Shown piece after piece: positions 23,206-35,389 of a stretch of DNA of 64,000 bases (the stretch's first letter is position 1; each line of letters opens with the position of its first letter). Position numbers and translations under genes: made by a program. The notes beneath the pieces are model-generated. The model was given only the letters and a program-made list of their open reading frames with translations, did no database searches and was not told the DNA's origin. The stretch covers positions 762,001-826,000 of the forward strand of contig JBAJFG010000320.1 of NCBI GenBank assembly GCA_037903475.1. The letters are read 5' to 3'. This DNA comes from Ancylostoma caninum (lineage: Eukaryota; Nematoda; Chromadorea; Rhabditida; Ancylostomatidae).

Positions 23206-25350
23206 TTGGATATACAATGTCATGCCTTCCTATTTAGAGGCTTTTACTCTTTGTTAGTGCAGAAGCTTTCTCGAAACGAACGAATGTTGTAACGAACGAA
23301 TGTTGTGACTACACAATCGCCGCGAAAATTCATCAGGGGCTGAGGCGACCGCGTAGGTCCAGCCTCCCCGAAGCTTTCGAGACGCGGCAGCTCTCATAGC
23401 ACGCGTCCATTTCTTTTTGCGAGTGCAGAAAGCGTCGCAACAGTGGAAGGCTGGTTTTCCTGCTGCGTACATTGTGCAGCCTGAAAGCTCGTAAACACTC
23501 CCTCACTCCTATGCGGCGAGACCGCCAGCGAAGGTGATGAAATCACCATCCCGTGCATGCGGGAGAGCCAGCAGTGACGTAATTGCGGGTCCCGAAGCGA
23601 ACGTGTCTGCGTCCATGGAAATCGGCCATTTCGCCCCACAGTCTGCGCCTCAAGATTGCGGTGTCTATGAGTGCCGCCCCGTATCCCTAACCGCTCTAGC
23701 CCCCTTACGGCGCTTTGTTTAATAGACATATACAGTCTGGTAGCGCAGAGGTGGCACCTGGGTCCACTTTGTCCGCAATTACGACCTCGTCCCGAAGTCG
23801 GCTAAATAACCAAATTTTTACACTTTTTTGATAAGTATATGGTGTGGTTCCTTTCACTCTGATGTTCCCCTACTGCCATTTAGTACAGTCTCCTCCAAGA
23901 CGCATTCTGCGGACAAAGTCGTATTGCAATCTTTGGGCTAACAGACCATCCATATTGCAGTATATTGATGAATTCAATTCACACCAAAGCACATGTATGT
24001 AACCTTCCTGATTTATTGCATTTACCCATTTTCATAAGGATTTTTGTGACATGAGTCTGAATACAAGATGTAGGCCATTTTTAGTTTTTTTGATCTGGTT
24101 CCGCTGAGGTACCCATTCAAATTTTCTAACTGGTTCTACTAGCTGGACCCTGGATCTCGCCCATGAGCTGGAAGAATTAGCGAAATTGCACCTAAATTAG
24201 CGTGAGACAGAGTTTTATTTTGTGAAAAAGCAGGTCTTGTTGAAAAGCCTGAATTCTATGATTGTTTTTTCTGCAGTCATTCTGCTTGGCCGGTTCTCCG
24301 AACGCAATGGAACAAAGTAGCGTGGCAGTTATCTACTTTCATAGAGATCATCTACATGTACTCAGGTGTTTTCTCTATTCCGCAAAGCTATAGGCGGGAC
24401 ATTTCCACTCCAAGTTTCCGTAATCAGTGGAACTGGTCTTGAAGATCTGCCAGCCCTAACTCTCTACTTTGTGTTTGGAACTTCAAATCTTGGCACTCAA
24501 TTTGCTACTCACTTATAGCCAAGATACCATGCAAAAGTTTACTCTCGCCCTCTTTTCTTCTATTTCTACAACGCTGAAGTCCGCCCCCACCTCAGGAAGG
24601 CCCGAAATGTTTTTTTTTTCAACTGGAAATTTTCTTTCCAATGTCGAGAAGCTTTCAAAGACCCAGTGCTCTGCTATGCTTAAAATTATCAGATAATTGG
24701 CTAGAAAATTTTCCAGAGGAGGTTGAGATAGCTCAGTTCTTCGCAGAATTTCTTCAGCTAAGCTCTTTCTGCATATATTAATAATTGCCCCACAGCAGCA
24801 ATCATCCGTCCTCACGTTGTCCTTGTTCGACGAGCGGAGGTCGCTACGTGACTACTCTATTCTCACTCCCTCAAGAACATTGAACCCCGAAATCTTATAC
24901 GGGTATGCTAATGACTTTCTCTTTTGTTTACAAATTAGGTACAAAATTAGATTTCGCTTAATAGAATTCAATTACAGAACAAAAATTCATTATTTTTCTT
25001 TTCTGGATATGCACTCTATGCGTGGGGCAACCACCCGTACTTCAAGAAAACGTCTTAATTTCTAGAAGCGTTAATGGAATCTTATGAAACTTTGCGAACT
25101 AACAAGAAAGAGCTAGACAAAAGTGTGGAACTGGCGAGCGGACGTCGGAAACTTTTTGATACCCCTGTAAGACTAGCTATTACGTAATTGCCATTAATAT
25201 TACCGTATTACCTTACTAGTATTTTCTAGGTTCATTGCTTCCGTTTTTGGCTCCTGTTTGTTGTTTTTAAGATTTGCGTGGCTGTGAAAGACCTTTTTTA
25301 TCCATCTTCTCCAAGTAAGCGTACTGCTTGTCATTCATACATGTTAGCAG

Positions 25351-25560
25351 TGGCGGACGAGAAAGTGGGCGGGAAGGGGGGGGAGCGTGGGAAAAAAAGT
25401 TCGCCGCCGTTTTGGGGACCCATACGGAAAATAAAACTAATAAAAACTTCAATTATAATAATAGATAATTAATAAAAATTATATCAAAAATAATAATAAA
25501 AATAAACAAATAAAAACAAACTAATATCTCTATATGTATTGTAAAGTCTCGGGGGGAGGT
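25351..25560 (+). repeat. Dispersed direct repeat, copy 1
   Basis: It shares with 26468-26690 a GC-rich block (GGGCGG..GGCGTGGGAAAAA..GGGGACCCA), an AT-rich stretch of AATAAAA-type repeats (about 110 bp) and a shared TTGTATTGTAAAGT-like end. The order is the same in both copies and both are in the same orientation. Confidence 0.65.
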
Positions 25561-26467
25561 GCCCCCTGCGTGTTAGAGACACTGCTATGAGACACACTCT
25601 GTATTTACGTGTATGAAGTTAAAATTATATGTTAACACTATGTAATTCGATACCCTGGAGATCGTTCCGCTTCCTGGCTCCAGTATTCTTATGCAACACC
25701 AGCGAAAAAGGAGTGAGGTCCTTCCTGTCATCAGTACGCTTAACATCTGTGTCAGTTGTCAGGGTCATCGTTTTTGTGCTACCACACAGTAAATTTGCTC
25801 CCCTAACTACTGTGAAGCAGTTGTTGATATTATGATAATTCTGAATATTAGCACCTACCGAAGTGGTTGGTAGAGTGCTAAAGTCCACGTGAACTATAGC
25901 GGCAGTGTTAAATGAAGAAGGCTAGCCTGAAGTAAAATTTCTGGCAAGAGTCCAAACAAACCCAGAACAAGTCAAAGACACAAACAATTCTCAATAGCGC
26001 TGTGAAAGGCTTCATTCTTCATAGTCCCAAAGACTGTCTCTTTTCTAGACAAGCATCCAAAGTCCGTGTTCTAAAAAGAAGATTTCAGGGCATGCAGCGT
26101 TCGCGTCAATAATTCGCATCTATGTATGTGTGTATATCCAGTAGCTTGTGAGGGTATCCCGTTACGTGAGGTTGAGCTGGCGCCCACTCATTCTGAATAA
26201 AATTTTCGGAAGGAGTGTTTTCACCTACTTTGCAAGGTGCTGTTGATGCTGCTAAATATTCTGTAAAATCTAGGTCTCATACATAATTAGCAGTTACACA
26301 CATATATTAGGCCGAACCATAAACACATCCGCGAAGGTCGTTACTGAAATCCACAGCTTTAACTCATCACACTCTGCCTTACTTGTACGTCTTGTTTATT
26401 TTTCCTTTGCAAAATTAACAACAAATCAGAACAAAACTGCGAAAACATCTATTTGTGCCGTTGATAT

Positions 26468-26690
26468 AGGCATCGGGCGGATGAAGAAAGGCGTGGGAAA
26501 AAGGTGGAGTCTCCGCCGCTCTGGGGGACCCAGATCGAAAATAAAATTAATAAAAATATTAATTATAATAATAAATAATAAATAAAAATTATATTAAAAT
26601 AATAATAAGCATAAACAATTAAAAATAAACTAATACAAGATTTTTATTTGTATTGTAAAGTAATTTCAAAAATTTGGTGACCCATTCTCG
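26468..26690 (+). repeat. Dispersed direct repeat, copy 2
   Basis: Partner of the copy at 25351, about 1.1 kb away. It is similar throughout, with small indels in the AT-rich middle. It ends about 65 bp before the second mariner relic. Confidence 0.65.
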
Positions 26691-26755
26691 AGGGGCGCCC
26701 CTTTTTTTTCAACCTCACGCTACCTTGCAGCAACCTGTCCCTTGTATATACAAGG

Positions 26756-27872
26756 ATGTCAGATATGTGCAAGTTTATTGTTATCATTCGCTATAAACTC
26801 CTGCACAACCCTCACCAGAAAGATGGATTTTTCAAAACAGCACTTTTGCGGCCTTTTAGAATATGGCTTCTAATCTGGTGAATCAGCAGCCGCATCCAGT
26901 CGTCGCATCAACGCTGTATTTTGGAATGGTACAGTGACCAAGCGCGCTGCACAGGTCTGGTCCAGACACCTTCATTTTGGCAACTTCAACCTCAATGTTT
27001 CCGCATGGTCCGGAGGTGGCTACAGCTAGCAGATTCAGATCCGTGGCAAACTGTGCGCGAAAATACACAAGACTTGGATGTTCGCTTTACTACTAGCGCC
27101 GATCACCTGTGCCGGTTGGGCAAGGTATAAAAATTATCACAACCAGTGATCATGATCTGGCCGAATGCGATCTCCAGCGGCGAACAGAATTGCCCTCGTA
27201 CAGACGCATACAGAACTGGCAGAAATCCATCTTCGCAGGAGATGAGAAGTGGTGTATGCACGTCAACATCAAGCACCTATGACACTGGGTTGACATGGAT
27301 GAGCAACCCGAGCCACGACCGGAAGCAGGCTTTAATCCTCTAAAGGTTGTGATTCGTTCTTGGTGTGACTGCAAAGCCATGGTCCACTGTGAGCTGCTGC
27401 CACGCGACACTGCTCTCACGGCAGACCTGTACTGTCAGCTGCTCAAAAGAGTGCCTGCAGAAGTGCAGAGGAGCGTCTGAATCACGGTGCTATCCGATTC
27501 CTGCACGCTGATGCTCGCCCGCACACTGCAACAGTGACTCACCAGAAGCTACTGGACTTTGGTTGTAGAGAGCTGACTTCACCACGTATAGGCCCGATCT
27601 TGTGCCAAAAGATTACCAACTTCTCGTGACTCTCTCTAACGCCTTGTAAGGGAAAGCGTTCGATGATGAAGATGTCTTGCGTTGCTGGTTGAGCAACTTT
27701 ATCGAGTTAATGCCGGTCCAGTTCTAGGCCAAAGGGATCGAAACGCTCCCCAAAAATTGGCGAAGAGTGATGGTACGTAATGGTGATCTATTCACTTCAT
27801 AATGTGTTTTATTATTTTTAAGAAGTCAATAAAATGTAATGTTACAAAAACCGCGAGAACTTTCCCTACAAA
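26756..27872 (+). mobile_element. Second mariner relic
   Basis: The transposase remains at 26850-27790 define it. Candidate ends are CAAGGATGTCAGATATGTGC near 26758 and the reverse complement of the sequence ending near 27872 (GTTTGTAGGGAAAGTTCTCG). They align only loosely, so the boundaries are tentative. Confidence 0.6.
26850..27790 (+). pseudogene. Mariner transposase pseudogene with recognisable catalytic motifs
   Basis: Read across shifting frames, the order is as follows. ESAAA.SRRINAVF.NGTVTKRAAQVW (N-terminal DNA-binding region) lies near 26880. GDEKWC (first catalytic Asp) lies near 27240. HWVDMDEQPEPRPEAG then MVHCELLPRDTALTADLYCQ follow at about 27285-27440. DARPHTAT (second Asp) lies near 27510, YRPDLVPKDYQLL (third Asp region) near 27585, and a C-terminal FDDEDV..GIETLPKNW block at about 27660-27760. 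Several stops and frameshifts break the frame. Motif spacing fits mariner (D,D34D). It differs from the element at 8061, so it is a separate lineage. Confidence 0.85.
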
Positions 27873-30800
27873 CTAATGCTAATTAATAGTCCGAGCCCAT
27901 TTGCTTGACATTTCAAGTCTTGTGCTTGGTGAAGGACCTATGAGCCACAAGCAAAACTTCACCAGTTTTAAAATAAGCTCCAAAAAAGCTTTAATTTGTT
28001 TATTCTTCATTTATTTATCCAATGCACCAGAATGGTGAGCCATAACTGCTGGTTACATTACAAATATACAAGTAAAGCACGATGGATCTTGAAAAAAAAG
28101 GGTGGCAAAAGGCATCTTGGCTTCATTATCCACGTACTACTGTTTACCCAAATAGTAACATTTAGTCGAGTAACATTGCATGGATCACCACTAGTAGAAT
28201 AAGGTGTTATATTCTTACAGTGGCAGAGTATAGAGCCCAGAAAGAAAAGGTAGCCAGATATACTCGTACCAGCCAGCCACGTACCGCTCAGCAATTCTCT
28301 TTCATAGTATGCTAGAGCTTCGGAACATAGATATACTGGCTAAAATACCCTGCGGAACCAACATGCCAAGTAGCCAGCTAACCTTGTAGTAGGGCAGGCC
28401 GAATGTAAGAAAATTGGAGGGTGACTGGTTCAGCGGGCAGTTAGGGCAGGAGTGCACGAGAAAGGCACGGTAGACAATAAGAAATGGAATTTTTGGCTTG
28501 ACTTTGAACTGTTTTTCTCTCGAACTTCAAACGTAACCTTCTTAGAGCTGCTGGCCACTATTTGAGAATGCAAGGGTTCCTCGGATTTGCCCAAGTTTCT
28601 GTGAGCGTTGAGTTGTGGACATGTGCTACAACTTTCAAATGTACATAATTCCCGAATCCTATTATCGCACTAAGCGTCTGCGGGCGTAATTACGTAACCG
28701 TTTTTTGAAGCGTCATTTTCTTCACTTCTTATGACCTGTGCTTCTTTCCCTCTGTTATTATGTGTGCAGTCTCACTCGTCGTAAATATCCGCTCGTGAGG
28801 TAATTAGATTTGATGAAAAGCATTTTCACCTGTGAATTAGGTACTTAGCTGAAATTTTTCTCGAAGAATTGCCCCTGATTAGGAAAAGCACTTCAGTACG
28901 TACGCAGGCACCTTTGAATAGTGACAGGATTTTCCGAGAAGGTGAGAGCGATAAGGGTTCAGGAGGCGTCTCGGGGACCCGCCCCATTTCAAACATCTGC
29001 TGGTGCACTCTGAGCTGAATTCGCATAGAAGCACCAGAACTGTTATGCTGGCCGTGGCTGGCGAGTCTTTAGTTTATTTATTTTGTTTAAGCATCACCGT
29101 GTTTTCCACAGATGCGCAGAACTTATTGGTTACAGGGAGTGTTCGTTTTCAAAACGTAGGTTATCAGGTGCAATGAGTAAGAAATTGGTCTTTGATGAGA
29201 GTCACAGTTTGCACTATTTTGGAATATTTCCTGTCGAAGGTGTTCTTTTACAAACAAGTTTGCTCTTTTGGTTCTAAAGTATAGCAGTGCCATCTCTTCT
29301 CTTGTTGTTCTCATTCCTCTTATTCAATTCGCTCTAGTAATTGTATAGAGCTAAGATGTGTAGTGCAGTCTTGGAAGACGCTACTGCTGCGCTTCAGGAA
29401 ACTAACTTATGGGCATTGGTCTCACCTAAGAAATTGTTTTCGAAATTTTTACATTAATCGAATGAGCACGAGAGAATTAGAGCTAAGGTATACGTGAAAG
29501 ACCACAAAAAAGTCGGGGCCCTGTACAGGTGACAACGGAGTCTCCCATCAAATTTTGCAACGCGTTGAAATGCCTAGAGACCAGATAAGAAGGCAAACTT
29601 CACTTCACTTCACTGAGTTCGCTAGATGTATAGCCTTCAAACCATTATTTTGATCTCAAGCAAACCTCCACGATTTCCGATGTAGGTCTCTAGACGCGCA
29701 GGAGTCGCATAGCCTTACGCCCGCACCTCCACGGGGTCAATTCCAGCCTACAATTCAATTAAGCTCTAAGCGATATGTCCTACACTTTCAGAGAAGCAAC
29801 GCAAAGTCTAGAACCCTATACAAGGTGACAAAAAAGTCATTTTCTGTGAGCTAGAACTGTGATGAAAACAAGCATAGAATTTTGTTTGCGGAGTTCTGGA
29901 GAGATCTGAGCGAATCCTCTATTGTATGGCTCCACTCCAGGCTCTAAAGAGGGCAATTTCCCGGAAAGTCCGCCAAAATAAACCTCTTAACAAGATAAAT
30001 CTCTCGTATATAGCTGAAGCAAGAACTAAAGAATTAACTGTATATGCCGAGGTCTATCAACAGTCAAACGTTTGAAAAAAGTCATTGACCAAACTTAGCG
30101 AGGCATAGAATCTCATGTAGGCTTCCTGTGAAAACTGCATCAGATGAATTCCTGCTCGCTTTTGTTCGATGGAACAACAATAATCGCCCATATTACTAGC
30201 AATAAAACTGCCTTCACTTATAGTTGATAAGAAAAAAATTCCCGCTTCACAATGTGTTCTCTACAAAACGTGTACCCTGTTCGTATTTTGAGGGGTGTTT
30301 CGCCTAAAGTGGGCGTGTTCTTGGGGTCTGTGGCGGATGACCTATGCCAGAACACAAACATGCTTACTGCGTTGATTTGGACATAGTGAGATGCGTTCGC
30401 ACCATGAGTGAATATTAAGCACGACCTAATGGCACAAGTCACAATCTCGGTCCCTATGTCCCCCATATAATGATTTATTGGTAATTTCGTATCGGTTCAC
30501 GTACCACCTTAGAATCAGCACGCCGAGTAAATCTCGATGTCTAGGAGCGAAAATGACTTAAATTTCTGCTTTGGAGCTTAACACCCGACTACACCCACAC
30601 GAAGCTTTGTATGTACGTACGAGGACTTGGTAGGATCGACAGCTTCCAACGAAACAAAGTTTGCACAGAATCTCTTTGCAGAATGATTTTTAAAGGATAA
30701 GTTTAGTCCTCAAAGGCGAACTGGACTCCAGCCTACGGGCATGTTTTGGAAGGATCCGAAGCCCTGGTATAGTAGGGTACATACGCATTCAATTGCCTCT

Positions 30801-33800
30801 ACATTTTTGCTGTGAAGCCGAATGTGTGGCACATTCTTAAAAAAAGATTGATTTAAGAACCCAACCCTTCATCCTTTAATCCTACAGCTTCTTTCTGAGC
30901 GCAATAGAGTGGATGGATAAGTCATCCGAACTACAGCCAATCCAAAATTGATTTATCTTGGGAGCTAAATCGGGATTTCCTTCCTCTTCATTAACTCGCT
31001 TCCGATGTCTGCTCTAGATCTGTTCAAAAACAACGTGATGAGTGATGTTTTTAGTGGTTTGCTAGCAAACAAGTACTATCTCTTGCAGCATCTCGCCTCC
31101 CTCGCTGGCCACCGACCCCTTTTTTAGAGCATCGACAGGCTCCTTTATTGGCTTCGTTGTCACCTAATTTCAAAGCGATATCGCCATTCTCTTCCGGGTC
31201 GCAGTGTACGGGTTATTAGTCACTGCGTGCTTTGATGCCTAGGATATTACGAGTAGTTAGGGAGGATTGTTCGGTAATCACCATCATGTCTTCCTGCCAT
31301 CATTTCTAAGAAAAAGAAGAAGTGCTTCAATTACTGAAGTGCATTTTGGTTCAAAAGCGTCGCTGAAACCTTATCCACTCTGGTAAAAAATGTCATATGA
31401 AGCCATTACACACTGTTCATGAAGTCGCTTTCAAGAAAGTGAAGCTATTCTCATCAAAATTTTATTGTACTGATTTTTTTAGTCGATTGTACTTTATGAA
31501 GCGCTGAATAGTGTCAGACACAACTAAATTATCCTTCTCGTTTTTGTATTGGCTACATGAGTCGCAAATGTGTTTTCAGTCGCATGCTCACACGTTCATA
31601 GGGGATGTTTATAGAGCATGCGATTAAATATTACGTTGGTTCATAGTTAGTCGACGTTTTTTTCCTACTCACTTCTCGCTTGTTGGAAATGGCGGTTAGA
31701 TTACTCTTCCAACAGTAAAAAATATTTCTCTCTAATACGCGGGCGAGTTTTGCAACCATGATCGATCAGGTCAGGATTGATAACATACTTTGTTCAGTCG
31801 ATGCCTCAGCCTGTTGACCTTCTCCAGGAGTAAGATCCATGACCGCAACCGCATAACCGAAAGGAACCAGGCTAGCAAACCTGACCCAATGACGCTAACC
31901 ATCATAGGTTTCCTTGGTTATCGTCTCATGAATCCCTGTCTAGAGCCTGGAAAAAGCGGAGACACATGACTTCACCTCGCCCAAGCCCCTCATCAGGCCA
32001 CAGAATAAGAACTCTGTCAGAGGCTAGACGACGAGAGAGTACCAGTACATGTAAAACTCACATTTTTTCGGTAGAGCAGTCGTGAAAAGGTGGGTTTCAT
32101 ATGTACTGACACTCCTTGGTCAGTCTTTTCTCACCATCTAATTATACTACATATACAGAGTTGTTCTTGTAATGTGTATTTCGCAATTCCGACTTAAAAG
32201 GCATGTAAATAATCCTATTCATCTTCGTTGCATGGTGTTATACAACTCGCAATCTCAGTCTTTCCACAGGTGGCGCAACAAGTGAACATAAAGGTCGATG
32301 TTGACACGAAATTCAACGATAACTTATTTTAGATATTCCTCTTTCCGATTTATTAGCGTTTTTTAAAGGAACCTTTGCCTTCGGTACAAAATGATATAAT
32401 AAAGGTAGATTGAATGGTACATTTTTCCGTTCTCTGCTACCGAAGGTTTTCTTTTGTTTCTTCTTATGTTGTTCTTTTCAGATTTGAGAATATTTCAAAA
32501 TTTGCGCTTCTAATGTAATCCCTTCTGAGCATTTCGCTTGTTTTTCCGTCACAAATTTTCATGACAGTTCGCTCTAACTATGTGTTCAGTAAGTGCACTT
32601 TGAGCGTAGAAATATAATAAGTTAATACATCCTAGTGGCTTTCATGATATGTCAGATTGTCCTTTTCATGACGTTTTACCGAGGCTCTCATCACCATGTT
32701 CGCAGTTTAGCGATCATCGGTCGGAAACGTCATCGAGATGGAGAGGTGACTATGCGCTTCATACTTTCAAAAAAACCTAAGGAATTACAATACTGCTCCA
32801 CAAAAAGGACGCGCGCGACGCGTTAAACCCTCGCAAAGCGTCGCTCTTTTATAACATCCTTAAAATGAAACCAATTCCAATTTTTCTTGAAAACCGAATT
32901 GTGCATTTCATGGCGAATCTTATGATATATAAACTTTTCAACATCGTGCTTTTTACTCTGCAGAAAATACCATTAAAAATGTAGCATTTTGATCACTCTG
33001 GATTTTTGGATTGAGGCGGTCAGGTACAAAGAAGTCTGCTTAAATTTGTAGTGATATTTTTGACAGGTATAGAGAACAATATTTAAATTTATCATCTAAG
33101 TACGTATATGCGTTTTCATTAAACGAACACAGTGGAATGCTTCTTATTGAGAAGCAAAGAAAATAGCAATTTCAATAAAAGGAAAATGAGCATGAAAAGA
33201 AAAAAACGCGAAATAATGATGGTCTAATGACTAGTCACGCGCTGGCGTAATACATATAGCATCATCTGCCGTCAATCTTCTGACATCATTCCCTCAGTTC
33301 TTTCAAAGAGATTAAAATGAACAATTTACAGTACGCTTGTCCTGAGAAGTGAAGTCTTCACAACCTTTCTGACTTCTTTATTATATTTTAACTATGCAAT
33401 TGCGGAGAGTTTTCGATACATACATTCCATGTGTAGCTTTGTGAATTTTCGTAGCATTCTCTTCTTCGCCTCCAAAATTTTCCCTTTTATGGGAATTTGT
33501 GTTTTTGTTCCCCAAAGTATTCGTCTGCATACAACCTGTCAAGGATTTTAATGTCTAGGAGAGCTCTTGTCAACCAAAGATGGACATCCTAATTCCTGCT
33601 ACTGTCATGTGTCATCACAAATTCATCGTCGGTTTTGGTGTACTTCGAATGAACGTTCCACTGTGCTCCAAACACATTTTGCGGGTTCACTATTTTGGAA
33701 TTCCGGAAATCGAAAAATAATGAATTGAGCTTCCCCCTACCCTCACTTAATCCACATTACGTCATAGGTAACCATGGAAAATACCCTTAGTACGCTATTA

Positions 33801-35389
33801 GAGACGAGAACATCTAATCTAGTGTCCTCACACCATCGTTCATCCCCTCTTCCATTGTTCACGGGTAATCTAACGTCTTTCCGAGCAAAATCTCATCAAC
33901 CCATTGTTATTCAGCAAATCCAGGCTTATCCACCCATCAGCTCTCTCTCTTTTAATCCTCGAGATGTTTGGAAATGGTGTTCACATGGCTACTCAATGGT
34001 GACGTCATATTCTGAGATACCTCCCAGAAAAACATAGGTGGAGCAGTTAGGTGTTGCCGCTGTGTTGTCTGTCACTTGCAATCAACGTGAGATAGGTGTA
34101 ATTGCAGCCCTTAATTTCCCCTTAATTCGTGCACTTGAAAATTGCATCGTCCACGAGACTGAAGGATAGGCATTAGATAACTAATGGCTTGCACTTTCTT
34201 TTTCTGGTCGACCTCTGAGATTATAGTGATCGTGAAGCTCTGCAGTAATTTGCAGCACATTTCCGTCCCATTTTCTCCAACGCTTTTTTCCCTCAATTTT
34301 TCCTTCATTTTCGTCCTCTTCTACCTGTTCTTCATCCTCGCGAGCTTTATGTTGTCCACTTCACCTCACTTTTGAGCGGACAACAAATAAAAAAGGAATT
34401 AGGAAAAATTAGTCCTCTTCTTCCAGCGGAATTTCTATTTTTCTTTTCTTCGTGAGAGGAGAACAGCCTCGACCTTGTTTCAGATCAGTTTCCAACAAGC
34501 CCACTCCTTTTAGTAGGTATCTGCCATTGGCGACCACGAACAGCGTGGGGGAGGGAGGAGGTTGGGAGGAAAATCTGAAGTCTCCACTATTTTTTGGGAC
34601 CAGGAGTGCCGGAATTCCAACAGTAAAGTTATTGAAAATTAATGACAGTATCAAGTTTTGAGAAATAGTCGTTCACAAAACGAAAGTGAAAATAAGGAAT
34701 TTGGAGAAAATGATTCAGACTTTTCCTGGCTTGTGAAGTCTTTTCCATGGGTCGCTGCACCACGCTGTGGAGGGACTGGGAACTCCTGAGCCCAGCTACG
34801 TACAGTGCGTTTACCGGGGCGCGCGCGCAGCGCAACCGCGCCGCTCACGCTGGAACTGGCGCTTTTGTGGCGAATTAGAATTTCCTTGAAATTTTTTGAT
34901 TTTATTTGATGTCAACTATCAGAAAAAAAACCAACTAAGCAAAAACCACTATAATTGTTGAGAAAACCCTATGGTTCGTCGTCACAAAGAGGAACGCCTA
35001 TGTACTATATTTATATTATGTTCAATCCCTATAAAAATCGTTAGATAAGAAGAGGTTTTGAATTTGATGAGGAGCATGGTGATAGATCGACTGTCACATT
35101 TGCGGACTTCTTTACCTCCGAAAAATCTTTCACACTGAGAATCTCATCTTATTCTATTTGGACGTCCGGCTCTGTTATTACATTAGAATCTTGTTCTCTG
35201 TGTACTCTCGTTTTTCTTCTTTTTTCTTTTTTCCCTCAAATATCGTTAGCCAACGGATGAGAAGCGTTGCCATTCCAAATTTCATTTTGGCCTCGGAAAT
35301 TTTCTGTCCGTTAGATGTGACACCATAACATTGTTCCATCGTTATGTTCTACCGTGCATTTCCCGAAATTCGACAGGCGATTCTTCCAG
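27873..35389. other. Intergenic stretch without a supportable gene
   Basis: About 7.5 kb of AT-rich sequence holds only short frames. Weak inverted segments occur near 32378-32448 (CCTTCGGTA and TACCGAAGG). An ATG-started 87-codon frame at 33774-34037 has no recognisable motif. Confidence 0.4.

Larger units (their letters stand above)
23206..26740. other. Repeat-rich intergenic stretch
   Basis: It holds no supportable gene. From 23270 to 23730 the sequence is GC-rich with short open frames on both strands and a CGAACGAATGTTGT direct repeat at 23278-23306. The remainder is AT-rich and contains the repeat pair annotated at 25351 and 26468. Confidence 0.35.

Noticed and set aside
22205..23257. 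350-codon open frame across the minisatellite as a protein-coding gene
   Set aside because: Frames are open on both strands because the 60-bp unit lacks stops. There is no ATG start at the frame opening, no splice context and no domain.
23736..23790. TAGCGCAGAGG resembles a tRNA gene A box
   Set aside because: No B box (GGTTCGANTCC-like) at the proper distance and no cloverleaf-forming arms.
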